This document shows, piece by piece, positions 54,882-63,779 of a stretch of DNA of 64,000 nt; positions within the stretch are counted from its first letter, which is position 1; every line of letters starts with the position of its first letter. Below the pieces are notes generated by a model that was not told the DNA's origin, ran no database searches, and worked only from the letters and a program-made list of their open reading frames with translations. The stretch is from Dickeya aquatica (GTDB lineage Bacteria; Pseudomonadota; Gammaproteobacteria; Enterobacterales; Enterobacteriaceae). The stretch spans positions 2,542,001 to 2,606,000 of the forward strand of contig NZ_LT615367.1 of assembly GCF_900095885.1 (NCBI RefSeq), given 5' to 3'. A program made the position numbers and the translations under genes.

Positions 54882-57258
54882 ACTCTCCAGTCTCAGTGGC
54901 CTGTTGGCGAAAGCCGCGCAAATGGGAAGTCAGCTATACCAGGCACAAAGTGGTGTGGACTCTACCCAGGAAGATGAGCGTACCGCCAGTCAGCGTATGG
55001 ATGCGCTGGCTTCATTGATTGATGGCGCAACAAAACAAGCTGAGGACATATCAAACATTGCCGATCAGGCGAAAGAAACCGCAGATGCAGGCAAAAAAGT
55101 AGGCCGCCGTTATCAGGCCTTAAAACGTCTTCGCCGCATGAAAGCGGCCAAACAGAACAATCCGCCAAGTGACGAAACTGCACCAGATGATGCAACATCT
55201 GGCGAACCGGACACAGAAAAGCCCGTAGCAACCAAACGCAGTCCTACACAAAAGCTGCGTAAGACGCTCTCTCAAACCGCGAAATCGGGTGAGATGGTCA
55301 AGGATTTCGGCGAAAAAGGGGCTGAACTCTCCAAAAGCTTGAAGGATAAAGTGACTGAACTGGGGGAAATATTTGCTCCAGCCAAAGATACCCCACTCGC
55401 ACCAGAGGCCAGCACTAAGGCATCGTTAACCCCTTCACCAGAGGCTAATACCCAGGTTAATGGAGTAACATCCGCTAACTCAACGAGTTATACCAACAGC
55501 ACCAATACCAATACCAATACCAATACCAATACCAGCAATAGCGAATCTTCATCTTCACAGCTAGCGGAATCGCTCGCGAAGCCAATAACCCGTCAGCAAA
55601 CGCCCCCTGCTGACGATGATGCATCTCCTGCTGAAAGAGTAACATCAGCCTCACCATTATCATCAAATGGAAGCGATACCATCAGTGTCCCTGCATTGCA
55701 GGCTCGTCTGGCTATTGCCCTGCTACGATCTGAACTTTCCTATCTCAGCAATACGGTGATGTCCGTGCTGGGTCACAACCAGACATCCGTTGAAGAGTTT
55801 CGTTCTTCAATATCCACCGTAGATCCCGCAGCAAAATCTGCTGCACTTGGGATCAATAAAACGCAGTCAATGCTCAATCTGTTGCGCGAGACACCGGCAC
55901 AACAACCAGTGACGCCTTTAACAATCCCAAGCGAAGACAGCCTTCTCAACACACCTGATGCAATATTAAATCCTGCCACACAAAGCCAGAGTGAGGAAAA
56001 CATATACATCAGCACGATATCAGCAAACACAGAGAACCAGAGCGGTGATCAAACAAACCTTCTTCAAGAGACACTGGCTAATTTGCTGACCCCCGTCATT
56101 ACCGTTAACTGCATATGTTCACATGAACAAAGTACCGCTATCGCCGCCACCGGTATCAATGCTGCACCCACCGCTGCGCTCAATACAGGTAATACAGGTA
56201 ATGCAGGTAATGCAGGTAATGCAGGTAATGCAGGTAATGCAGGTAATGCAGGTAATGCAGGTAATGCAGGTAATGCAGGTAATGCAGGTAATGCAGGTAA
56301 TGCAGGTAATAATACCCCGGCACCACAAGTAGATAGCGTTCGTCAACTGAGTGATGCCGCACAACAATGCCAATCCAGCCTTGAGAATTGTGGTCAGTCG
56401 TCATCAGGTATTATCAATACGATAATCAGTGTGTTATCTGTGGGTGAAAGTGTTTTTGGTGTCATTGGTTCAATTGGCACCCTGGTCGGTACAGTATCAG
56501 AAGGGGTTGGTGGTATTATTGCAGCTTTCGAGTTCCTTTCTCCGATATTTATGGCAATTGGCAGTGCGATTACTGCTGCGCTATCAACACTTACCCTTCC
56601 CATTATTGGTATTATTGCATTAGTCGCGGCGGGCGCAGCTTTAATATATAAATACTGGGAACCAATTGGAAATTTCCTTTCCAGTGTATTCAATGGATTC
56701 ATTCAATCATTAGGCCCTGTTGAGGAACTATTCGCTCGCGTCAAATCTATTTTTGATGGTTTACTGGGTATCGTAGGTAGTATCGTCTCTTATTTCAAAG
56801 AGATGATTGCGCCAATAAAAATGTCCCAAGAGGAACTAGAAAAATTGAGAAAGATAGGCGAATACGTTGGAAAATTCCTCGGTGAGGTATTAATGGCACC
56901 ATTCAAGCTAGTCAACAAAATGCTAGATGGCGCAGAATGGTTGAAAAATACAGCAAAGAATACCTTTTCCGGTGGAAATGATAAAGATAAAAAAGAAGGG
57001 GAAAATGGCGCGAATGCAAATTCTGAGTTATCGAAACCTGATACAGAAACCATCGGTCAAAAATATACGCCAATCAAATCAGGGGATAATAAAAACTTCC
57101 AAGATAATAGCGTTATTAACAACAACGTTCAGATTCATGTGCCTGCGGGGAGCAATCCAGATCAAATTAAACAACACGTTGATGAATCTCTACAGAATCA
57201 GAGACAAAGCAAAACAGATTACAGCCAAAGCATGATGAGTGCTGAATTACTAGGATAA
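54874..57258 (+). CDS. T: Tail tape measure protein T
   Basis: 794 residues from MSKLSSLSGLLAKAAQ, overlapping E' as in P2 (an upstream in-frame ATG at 54862 is inside E'). The length sets tail length. The N-terminal half is Ser/Thr/Ala-rich and helical with two low-complexity tracts (NT repeats near 210-220, NAG repeats 437-478). Hydrophobic helices at about 515-595 (FGVIGSIGTLVG, IGSAITAALSTLTLPIIGIIALVAAGAALIY) may enter the target membrane. The C-terminus is polar. More AT-rich than FI/FII. Confidence 0.92.
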   Translation: MSKLSSLSGLLAKAAQMGSQLYQAQSGVDSTQEDERTASQRMDALASLIDGATKQAEDISNIADQAKETADAGKKVGRRYQALKRLRRMKAAKQNNPPSDETAPDDATSGEPDTEKPVATKRSPTQKLRKTLSQTAKSGEMVKDFGEKGAELSKSLKDKVTELGEIFAPAKDTPLAPEASTKASLTPSPEANTQVNGVTSANSTSYTNSTNTNTNTNTNTSNSESSSSQLAESLAKPITRQQTPPADDDASPAERVTSASPLSSNGSDTISVPALQARLAIALLRSELSYLSNTVMSVLGHNQTSVEEFRSSISTVDPAAKSAALGINKTQSMLNLLRETPAQQPVTPLTIPSEDSLLNTPDAILNPATQSQSEENIYISTISANTENQSGDQTNLLQETLANLLTPVITVNCICSHEQSTAIAATGINAAPTAALNTGNTGNAGNAGNAGNAGNAGNAGNAGNAGNAGNAGNAGNAGNNTPAPQVDSVRQLSDAAQQCQSSLENCGQSSSGIINTIISVLSVGESVFGVIGSIGTLVGTVSEGVGGIIAAFEFLSPIFMAIGSAITAALSTLTLPIIGIIALVAAGAALIYKYWEPIGNFLSSVFNGFIQSLGPVEELFARVKSIFDGLLGIVGSIVSYFKEMIAPIKMSQEELEKLRKIGEYVGKFLGEVLMAPFKLVNKMLDGAEWLKNTAKNTFSGGNDKDKKEGENGANANSELSKPDTETIGQKYTPIKSGDNKNFQDNSVINNNVQIHVPAGSNPDQIKQHVDESLQNQRQSKTDYSQSMMSAELLG
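55501..55533 (+). repeat. 6-bp tandem repeat in T
   Basis: Five consecutive ACCAAT units plus a partial one, encoding alternating Thr-Asn. Confidence 0.85.
56182..56307 (+). repeat. 9-bp tandem repeat in T (14 units)
   Basis: Two AATACAGGT units are followed by twelve identical AATGCAGGT units, encoding (NTG)2(NAG)12. Identical units of whole codons can expand or contract by slippage without breaking the frame. Confidence 0.95.
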
Positions 57259-57272
57259 AGAGGACAACTATC

Positions 57273-57767
57273 ATGATGTTAACTTTAGGGCTCTTTGTAT
57301 TTCACCTAAAAACATTGCCATATTCCTCACTGAAAAGAGATGTGAAATATCGATGGTCCGAAAACAACCGCTTTGGCTATCGAGCTGCATTTCAATATTT
57401 AGGTAAAGGCACGGATACAATTACCCTATCGGGGAAAATAATCCCAGAAGTTTCAGGAATAACCAGCCAATTATCGATGTTTGCCCTGGAATTTATGGCT
57501 GATTCTGGTCGAGCCTGGCCTTTAATTGAGGGAAGCGGGAAAATTTATGGTATGTTTATCGTCGATGGATTTAATTACACTAATAGTGATTTATTCTCGA
57601 ACGGTAGCGCACGTAGTATTGACTTCACACTCTCTTTAAAACGAGTCGATGATTCACTCATCGATATGTTTGGTGATTTATACGGCCAGGCTAAAGAGTT
57701 ATATGACAGTAAGGTTTCACCGGCACTCGCATCCATTAAAGACTCAGTGAGTAAAATATCATTATGA
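57273..57767 (+). CDS. U: Tail protein U
   Basis: 164 residues, P2 gpU-like: MLTLGLFVFHLKTLPYSSLKRD, LSGKIIPEVSG, EFMADSGRAWPLIEGSGKIYGMFIVDG, IDFTLSLKRVDDSL. P2 begins with several Met too, so the first ATG is kept; AGAGGACA is the ribosome site. Minor tail component at the tube end. Overlaps D by ATGA. Confidence 0.93.
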   Translation: MMLTLGLFVFHLKTLPYSSLKRDVKYRWSENNRFGYRAAFQYLGKGTDTITLSGKIIPEVSGITSQLSMFALEFMADSGRAWPLIEGSGKIYGMFIVDGFNYTNSDLFSNGSARSIDFTLSLKRVDDSLIDMFGDLYGQAKELYDSKVSPALASIKDSVSKISL

Positions 57768-58960
57768 TTGTTAATAATCGTATTGGAATCGGCACCAGTC
57801 TTGCGCCTGATGTCAAAATCACACTTGACAGATCAACTAATGAAAAAAACAATGCTTCGCCAGCTGAACATACTGAATTTAAATTACATGACAGATTAGT
57901 AAAATTATCTATTACAGATAATGCTGGCACTCAGGCTGACCAATTAACCCTTACCCTGGATGATAGTGATGGGCGGCTTTTATTACCGGAAAGAGGCCAA
58001 AAGTTAATCGTCAGCATTGGTTGGAAAAATCAACCATTAACATTGATGGGAAGCTATTGCGTCGATACGGTTAAGTATTCTGGTTATCCAACCATCCTGG
58101 ATATTACCGCTCATAGCGTTGATTTTCGCGGTTCATTCACGACACCAATAGAAGCCTCCTACCATGATACTACGTTAGGCGATATCGCCCGCACCATTGC
58201 AGAAAGAAATAACCTGTTCTACTCAATCGATGAATCACTATCGAAAATTTCGATTATCAGTGAACATCAATCACGAGAGTCCGATGTGGTTTTCATTTCC
58301 CGACTGGCGAAGAAACACTCGGGAACAGCAACGGTTAAAAAAGATACGTTGATCCTATTCATTGAGGGAAAAGGTATCAGTAGCCACGGCGACACCCCGA
58401 CACCCTATTCTCTTGAACGCAGTGATGGTGATAAGTTTGAATTCGAACTGGCAGACAGGCCACTTGCCAGTGCCGTAGTCGCCAATTGGCACAGCACCAG
58501 TGATGCAAAAACACATAATGTGAAGATCAGTCGTAAATATGCGGCGGAACCCCGCACAGAGACGGTGCATCCGGCGGCGAAAACACCGGAGAATAACGCA
58601 TCAACTGACCAGCCAAACTACACAGCGGGTAACAAGAATAACCAACAGGCACTACAACAGACCTATGCCTCACAACAGGAGGCAATGCAAGCAGCACTGA
58701 GTCGATGGCGAGAGATACAGCGGCAAGGGGTCAAACTCTCCGTCGACCTGGCAAAGGGAGTAACCACGCTTAAACCCGGTGGACTAGTGCGGGTGAAAGG
58801 CTTTAAAAATATCATTGACGAAAAACTTTGGTCGATAAAAACCGTGGTGCATAACCTGAATGCAAAGGGTTTTTTAACTTCATTGACTCTCGAGATTGCC
58901 ACTCAGGAAGTGGAATACACCATCAGTTACGATGTTAATTTGAAGCCCGTAAAAAAATAA
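57764..58960 (+). CDS. D: Tail hub protein D
   Basis: 398 residues, P2 gpD family: FKLHDRLVKLSITDNAGTQADQLTLTLDDSDGRL near the N-terminus, SDVVFISRLAKKHSGTATVKKD in the middle and SRWREIQRQGVKLSVDL with WSIKTVVHNLNAKGFLTSLTLE at the end. gpD forms the hub between tube and spike V. Last gene of the FI-D operon. Confidence 0.93.
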   Translation: MIVNNRIGIGTSLAPDVKITLDRSTNEKNNASPAEHTEFKLHDRLVKLSITDNAGTQADQLTLTLDDSDGRLLLPERGQKLIVSIGWKNQPLTLMGSYCVDTVKYSGYPTILDITAHSVDFRGSFTTPIEASYHDTTLGDIARTIAERNNLFYSIDESLSKISIISEHQSRESDVVFISRLAKKHSGTATVKKDTLILFIEGKGISSHGDTPTPYSLERSDGDKFEFELADRPLASAVVANWHSTSDAKTHNVKISRKYAAEPRTETVHPAAKTPENNASTDQPNYTAGNKNNQQALQQTYASQQEAMQAALSRWREIQRQGVKLSVDLAKGVTTLKPGGLVRVKGFKNIIDEKLWSIKTVVHNLNAKGFLTSLTLEIATQEVEYTISYDVNLKPVKK

Positions 58961-58967
58961 CTCCTTT

Positions 58968-59002
58968 TTCGAATTTGAAGTTTGCAAATTCGAATTTGAA
59001 GT
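58968..59002 (+). promoter_or_regulatory. Direct-repeat/palindrome operator before ogr
   Basis: TTCGAATTTGAAGT occurs twice (58968-58981, 58989-59002), 21 bp apart or two helical turns. The second overlaps a perfect 14-bp palindrome CAAATTCGAATTTG (58985-58998). TATATG at 59008-59013 could be a -10. Likely regulator-binding sites for the ogr promoter. Confidence 0.5.
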
Positions 59003-59056
59003 GTACTATATGTGTAAGACGTTTCACTAACCCGTACACATAAGGTGATTTCAACA

Positions 59057-59251
59057 ATGATGCATTGTCCTCTGTGCCGTCATGCCGCTCACGCCCGTTC
59101 CAGCCGCTATTTATCGGAGAACACCAAGGAGCGCTACCATCAGTGCACTAACGTAAATTGCGGCCATACCTTTGTCACCATGGAAGCGATTACCCGCTCC
59201 ATCATGGTGCCAGGTAAAACCGAACCGGTTGAAAGCGAACGCCGCCCATAA
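59057..59251 (+). CDS. ogr: Ogr/Delta-type zinc-finger activator
   Basis: 64 residues from MMHCPLCRHAAHARSSRYLSENTKERYHQC. C-x2-C ... C-x4-C zinc ligands (CPLC, CTNVNC) and the family's SRYLSE segment. Ogr proteins contact the RNA polymerase alpha subunit and turn on P2 late (tail) promoters. AAGGTGA precedes the ATG. Confidence 0.93.
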   Translation: MMHCPLCRHAAHARSSRYLSENTKERYHQCTNVNCGHTFVTMEAITRSIMVPGKTEPVESERRP

Positions 59252-59301
59252 CTGACTCCCACTCCGCGTCACGCGTTTTTTGACTTTCTCTGACCGTCTT
59301 T

Positions 59302-59325
59302 CCCCGCCGCCCGGCGGGGTTTTTT
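59302..59325 (+). terminator. Terminator after ogr
   Basis: CCCCGCC-GCCC-GGCGGGG followed by TTTTTT. Closes the tail element. Confidence 0.9.
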
Positions 59326-59580
59326 ATGCCATGAACACGGCGGGATATACACAAAAAGTGTTTTATCACTACTGAGCCTGCGATAAGAAAAACCTCTTAT
59401 TGACGTTGGCCGCCGGTGGATTTTAGTATCAGGACGCTTTTGCTGATTTTCAGTCACTTGCGCTGGCATCACCATATCGCAAGGGAATGAATCCTGCCGT
59501 GACGAGGGTGCCCTTTCCGACCCTCAAAAATCAGACGTATTCCCCCTCGTTTTGATCTAGACGGACTCAGGAGATAACTC
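59326..59580. other. Junction between tail element and guaD
   Basis: 255 bases with no gene. The right attachment site should lie here, but no repeat of the left edge was recognised by eye. AACTCAGGAGATAACTC just before guaD holds its ribosome site. Confidence 0.4.
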
Positions 59581-60927
59581 ATGGACTCCCTCCCACACCC
59601 GATTACCGCTGCCCGGCAGCACTCGCCAGACCGCGTGCGACAAGCCTACCGTGCCAGCCTGCTGCACTTTACGGCCGACCCGCTTCACAACCCGCAGGCC
59701 ACCCAGTTTATCGACGACGGGTTGCTGATTGTCTGTGATGGTTACATTGAGCAGGCCCTTCCCTACAGCCAGATGGACAATCACCGCCTCGCTTCGCTGG
59801 AGATGATTGACTATCGCGGGCATTTATTGATGCCGGGCTTTATCGATACCCACGTTCATTTTCCGCAACTGGAGATGATAGCCTCATACGGTGAGCAATT
59901 GTTATCCTGGCTGAATACCTATACTTTCCCCACCGAGCGTAAATTCGCCGATGCGCACTACGCCGGCGAGCGGGCCGACTTTTTCATCCATGAACTGCTG
60001 CGCCACGGCACCACCACAGCGCTGGTGTTTGCCACGGTTCATCCGCAGTCGGTCGAGGCACTGTTTCAGGCAGCACAGGCACAAGACATGTGCCTGATTG
60101 CAGGCAAGGTGATGATGGATAGCCATGCTCCAGATGACCTGTGCGATACGCCAGAGCAGAGCTACGCGCAATCAAAAGCGCTGATAGAAAAATGGCATCG
60201 GCGCGGGCGGCTGCACTACGCCGTCACGCCGCGTTTTGCCGCGACATCCAGCCACGAGCAACTGGCACTGGCGGGAAAACTGTTGCGGGAGTACCCGGAT
60301 GTTTATCTGCACACCCATCTTGCAGAAAATAAGGACGAAATAGCCTGGGTGAAATCGCTGTTTCCCGGGCATCGTCACTACCTTGATGTCTATCACCACC
60401 ACGGCCTGACGGGACGCCGCTGCGTGTTCGCCCATGCCATTCATCTGCACGGGGATGAAGTCGAGCTGCTGGCGCAAAGCCAGTCTGCCGTGGCCTTTTG
60501 CCCCTGTTCGAATCTGTTTTTAGGCAGCGGCCTGTTCCGGCTACACGCGCTTAAAGCCGCCGGCATACGCATTGGCATCGGCACGGATGTGGGGGCGGGC
60601 ACCAGCCTGTCACTGCTGCAAACCCTCAGTGATGGTTACAAAGTACAACAGCTACAGGGCGAAAAACTCTCCGCGCGCGAAGGGTTTTATCAGGCCACCC
60701 TTGGCGCAGCGGCCGCCTTATCGCTGGATGATCAACTGGGCAATTTTCTGCCGGGAAAAGCGGCCGATTTTGTGGTGCTGGACTGGGCCGCCACCCCGCT
60801 ACAGCACTTGCGCCAGCAGCACGCCACCTCACCGGATGACCGCTTGTTCGCCCTGATGATGCAAGGTGATGACAGAAATATCAGGGCAACTTATATAAAG
60901 GGGCGTTGTGCCTACCAACGAACCTGA
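59581..60927 (+). CDS. guaD: Guanine deaminase GuaD
   Basis: 448 residues, colinear with E. coli GuaD. Zinc ligands are in PGFIDTHVHFPQ, the His of HTHLAENKDE, FAHAIHLHGDE and the Asp in GIGTDVGAG. Signature EQLLSWLNTYTFPTERKFAD. It hydrolyses guanine to xanthine and ammonia, the first step in using guanine as nitrogen source. Own ribosome site (AGGAG). First core gene after the tail element. Confidence 0.95.
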   Translation: MDSLPHPITAARQHSPDRVRQAYRASLLHFTADPLHNPQATQFIDDGLLIVCDGYIEQALPYSQMDNHRLASLEMIDYRGHLLMPGFIDTHVHFPQLEMIASYGEQLLSWLNTYTFPTERKFADAHYAGERADFFIHELLRHGTTTALVFATVHPQSVEALFQAAQAQDMCLIAGKVMMDSHAPDDLCDTPEQSYAQSKALIEKWHRRGRLHYAVTPRFAATSSHEQLALAGKLLREYPDVYLHTHLAENKDEIAWVKSLFPGHRHYLDVYHHHGLTGRRCVFAHAIHLHGDEVELLAQSQSAVAFCPCSNLFLGSGLFRLHALKAAGIRIGIGTDVGAGTSLSLLQTLSDGYKVQQLQGEKLSAREGFYQATLGAAAALSLDDQLGNFLPGKAADFVVLDWAATPLQHLRQQHATSPDDRLFALMMQGDDRNIRATYIKGRCAYQRT

Positions 60928-61215
60928 CGTGCCCCCTGCCTCCCGGCAGGCGGTATTAGGCAAAAAATGCCGCTGCCTGCTGGCTTAACTGAGGTGATAG
61001 CTATAATCAATACCGAATGGAAATTTTGAGATACATCGCCCTATAGGGTGATCCTTCACACAATTTATTAAAAAAAATAACGTTGTGGGCCTCACTTACC
61101 GATAACAGTCTTTGAACCACATCGGAGAAGGGTTTCAGCCAGTTGCGGAATGGCGGCACATTGGGCTGGGCATATTTGCTCACCCGCCAATCATTATTAT
61201 CAGTAAGGTTTCATC
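60928..61215. other. Intergenic region guaD to diguanylate cyclase
   Basis: Just after guaD a hairpin CCTGCC-TCCC-GGCAGG (60935-60950) may terminate transcription, though T residues are lacking. The AT-rich 61050-61080 stretch may hold the downstream promoter. Confidence 0.35.
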
Positions 61216-63033
61216 ATGATTCCCTCACGCCATCGCGATAACGAAAACCAGCAACAGATCCTCGAGCGCATGCTGGCTATTTTTGATGCACAGCCCGCTG
61301 AAGAAATGACGCGGCTCACGCGCATTACCCGCCGTTTTTTTCAGATTAACAGCGTGGTGATTTCGCTGGTGAATCACGAGCGGCAGTGGTTTTTATCCAG
61401 CGCCAATTTCCCCCACCAGGAACCGGCCATTGAATTTTCCTTTTGTATTCATACTGTCACGGCCAATACCCCGCTGGTCATTCCTGATACCCGTCTGGAT
61501 GCACGTTTTGCCAGTAACCCATTGGTGAGCGGCCCACAGGCGATTCGGTTTCATGCCAGCTACCCGCTGCGCTCAACCACGGATGTGCCGCTTGGTGCAC
61601 TGTGTCTGTACCACGATCAGCCGCGAACATTCGATGAAGAGGAACTACAACAGCTCAGCGATTTGGCGTTCATCGTGCAAACCGGGCTGCAAAAAGTGGA
61701 GATGCAGGCACGCGAAGCAATTGCGCAGGAACAGCTTTATCAGTCGGACTATATCAATCAGCAGATTTTTTCACGCGCGGCCATTGGCCTGGCGCTGGTA
61801 GCCCCTGACCAGCGCCCCCTCAAGTTCAATCCGGCTTTTTGTGACATGCTCGGTTACGATGAGGCCACATTGCTGGCCCTGCCGGTGGAAAGCGTTGTAC
61901 ACCCGGATGACATGCCTACCTTGAACCATGAGCACCGCTTACTTATCGACAACGACCTGTCGGAAAGCACCCAACTGCGGCGTTACGTTCGTGCCGATGG
62001 CAGCGACTTGTGGGCTCTGGTTTCCATATCTGTCCTGTTTCAGCCGGACGGCAGTAAATTCGGCCTGTTGCTGGCGCTCACTGACCTCAGCCAGCAAAAA
62101 GCCACCGAACAAACCCTGCTTGACCTCAGCCAGGAACTGGAGAAGCGGGTGGATCAGCGTACCGCTGAACTGCGCCAGCGTAATCGGTTCATTCAGGATC
62201 TTACTGACAATATCCCGGCGATGATTTCCTGCATCACACCGGATAACCGGTTGTCGTTTGCTAACCGTCACCTGCGCAAGCTGCTGGAAAAGCTGACTGG
62301 CCATAATCCCCCTTTTGAGCGCGATATTCATGAGCTGTTTCGCCCCCAGGAACTTGGCTTGTTTATGCCCAAACTGGAAGAGTCACGGCAAAAACAGCAG
62401 GCCTTATCATTCGAACATGTCCTTGATATGCCGGACGGTAACCCGATTACCTTTCACACCGAGCTGGTGCCAGCTACCTCTTTAGAATTAGGTACTTATA
62501 TTCTTTCTACCGACATCACGCACCTGACAGTATTGCGCGATCAACTGGCTTTCGAGGCCAACCACGACCACCTGACCGGTTTGCCCAACCGGCGCGCAGT
62601 AATCAGTTATCTTAATCGTCAGGCCAGTAAGAAACGGCGCGGCGCACTGGCATTATTATTTTTTGATATCAATAACTTCAAAAGTTATAACGACCGGTTT
62701 GGTCACGACTTTGGCGACCGGGTTATTAAAACCTTTGCCCGACTGTTGCGCAAACATACCCGCTCGTATGATTTTATCGGCCGTTTATCCGGCGACGAAT
62801 TCTTGATGATCATCCACGAACAGCGCAACCTGCTGAGTGAGATCCGCATCATTACGCAAAAACTCAAAGAGCGGATAGAGAAACCCGTTACCATTCGTAA
62901 TCAGCTCATCACCTTATCAGCAAGCATCGGTCATGCCATTTTGCCTAAAGGGGTGCCACTGGATGCCAATGCGCTCATTCGCCAGGCCGACACCGCCATG
63001 TACCGTGCCAAACGCCGCCACATGCTGGGTTAA
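61216..63033 (+). CDS. GAF-PAS-PAS diguanylate cyclase
   Basis: 605 residues. An N-terminal GAF domain (about 20-165; FQINSVVISLVNHERQWF, FCIHTVTANTPLVIPDT) is followed by PAS 1 (about 180-300; AAIGLALVAPDQRPLKFNPAFCDMLGYDEA), a coiled coil (TEQTLLDLSQELEKRVDQRTAELRQ) and PAS 2 (about 325-435). The GGDEF domain is about 445-605, with the active-site loop SGDEF and the RxxD inhibitory site (RSYD) five residues before it. It should make c-di-GMP from GTP and be product-inhibited. No transmembrane segment. Next to an aerotaxis receptor, which suggests motility control, but this is only context. Confidence 0.9.
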   Translation: MIPSRHRDNENQQQILERMLAIFDAQPAEEMTRLTRITRRFFQINSVVISLVNHERQWFLSSANFPHQEPAIEFSFCIHTVTANTPLVIPDTRLDARFASNPLVSGPQAIRFHASYPLRSTTDVPLGALCLYHDQPRTFDEEELQQLSDLAFIVQTGLQKVEMQAREAIAQEQLYQSDYINQQIFSRAAIGLALVAPDQRPLKFNPAFCDMLGYDEATLLALPVESVVHPDDMPTLNHEHRLLIDNDLSESTQLRRYVRADGSDLWALVSISVLFQPDGSKFGLLLALTDLSQQKATEQTLLDLSQELEKRVDQRTAELRQRNRFIQDLTDNIPAMISCITPDNRLSFANRHLRKLLEKLTGHNPPFERDIHELFRPQELGLFMPKLEESRQKQQALSFEHVLDMPDGNPITFHTELVPATSLELGTYILSTDITHLTVLRDQLAFEANHDHLTGLPNRRAVISYLNRQASKKRRGALALLFFDINNFKSYNDRFGHDFGDRVIKTFARLLRKHTRSYDFIGRLSGDEFLMIIHEQRNLLSEIRIITQKLKERIEKPVTIRNQLITLSASIGHAILPKGVPLDANALIRQADTAMYRAKRRHMLG

Positions 63034-63059
63034 TGCCCGAGACTCTTGCACGAATACCT

Positions 63060-63095
63060 CTGCCTGCATGAATTAAGGTGCAGGCAGTTGCTTTA
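63060..63095 (+). terminator. Terminator-like hairpin after the cyclase gene
   Basis: CTGCCTGCA and TGCAGGCAG pair perfectly around 10 bases and are followed by TTGCTTT. Confidence 0.55.
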
Positions 63096-63779
63096 GCCAC
63101 ATCGGCGGTTGAGATGATTGTGCATCGCCAGAGAGCACGCGATAAGAACTATTTATACTAATATGTTTCATTGATTATTCTTTATTCGTTGCATTATTCG
63201 AAAATAATAAAATACCGGCCAGAGATTAACGTAAAGAGATACGCGCCCTTTAGTCACACGGTTTTCACTATTTAGCTATTCACAACATTATTTCGCTATA
63301 TATGTTTTTCTCGTGATGAGAGTCACATTTTAAAGAGTATCTCTTTTTGATTGCCGATGGGTTTTAGCGGCATCCCTGACAGCACATACCCTCATGCCGT
63401 GCGGGTGACGCCCGGCCGTGTTTATTAAATGTTATTTTTTAATTATAAGATTGTGATGGCGAATAGTTATTTTGATTTGAAAATGAAATTCCCCATACAA
63501 GTGCTAGATTTAAAATAACCACAATAAAAAAGGCCTCATCACTACTGGTGCTGCAAATGATTCGCACGAATGATGGCGGATGTTTCACCATAGCGTACAC
63601 ACAGCAATGATTTCGCTCGCCGGTTGATGCCTGTCAATAAAGAGGTGGTTGCATTAAGCACAGGTTATGTTGCTGTATTCGCCCCTTTCGATAATCGATG
63701 ACGAATAACGACTGTGCTGTCTGTTTTCAAATCGCAATACCTGATGTCCAGACTAAAATAATCTTTAAGAGGACTTGAA
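63096..63779. other. Long AT-rich region before the aer-like gene
   Basis: About 680 bases without a gene. I found no convincing sigma-28 promoter; TTCGATAA at 63687-63694 matches the -10 in part but has no partner -35. An unannotated sRNA cannot be excluded. Confidence 0.4.

Larger units (their letters stand above)
36234..59325. mobile_element. P2-like tail element (tailocin-type cryptic prophage)
   Basis: Gene order is repressor, early genes, A, SOS-controlled operon, then X, R, V, W, J-I, H, [invertible segment], invertase, second fibre, Tfa, FI, FII, E/E', T, U, D and Ogr. P2's capsid and terminase block (Q P O N M L), lysis genes, S and integrase are missing. This is what a phage-tail bacteriocin locus looks like. 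It carries two non-phage genes inside its tail-fibre interval. Boundaries are set by the outermost phage-type genes, not by att sites. Confidence 0.85.

Noticed and set aside
56182..56307. Possible CRISPR array
   Set aside because: Units are 9 bp with no spacers and lie in frame in a coding gene; a tandem repeat, not CRISPR.
56119..56404. Minus-strand frames rich in CIT or HYL repeats
   Set aside because: Direct products of the 9-bp repeat inside T read in other frames.
63668..63694. Sigma-28 promoter for the aer-like gene
   Set aside because: TTCGATAA fits the -10 only partly and the region 11 bases upstream does not match TAAAGTTT.
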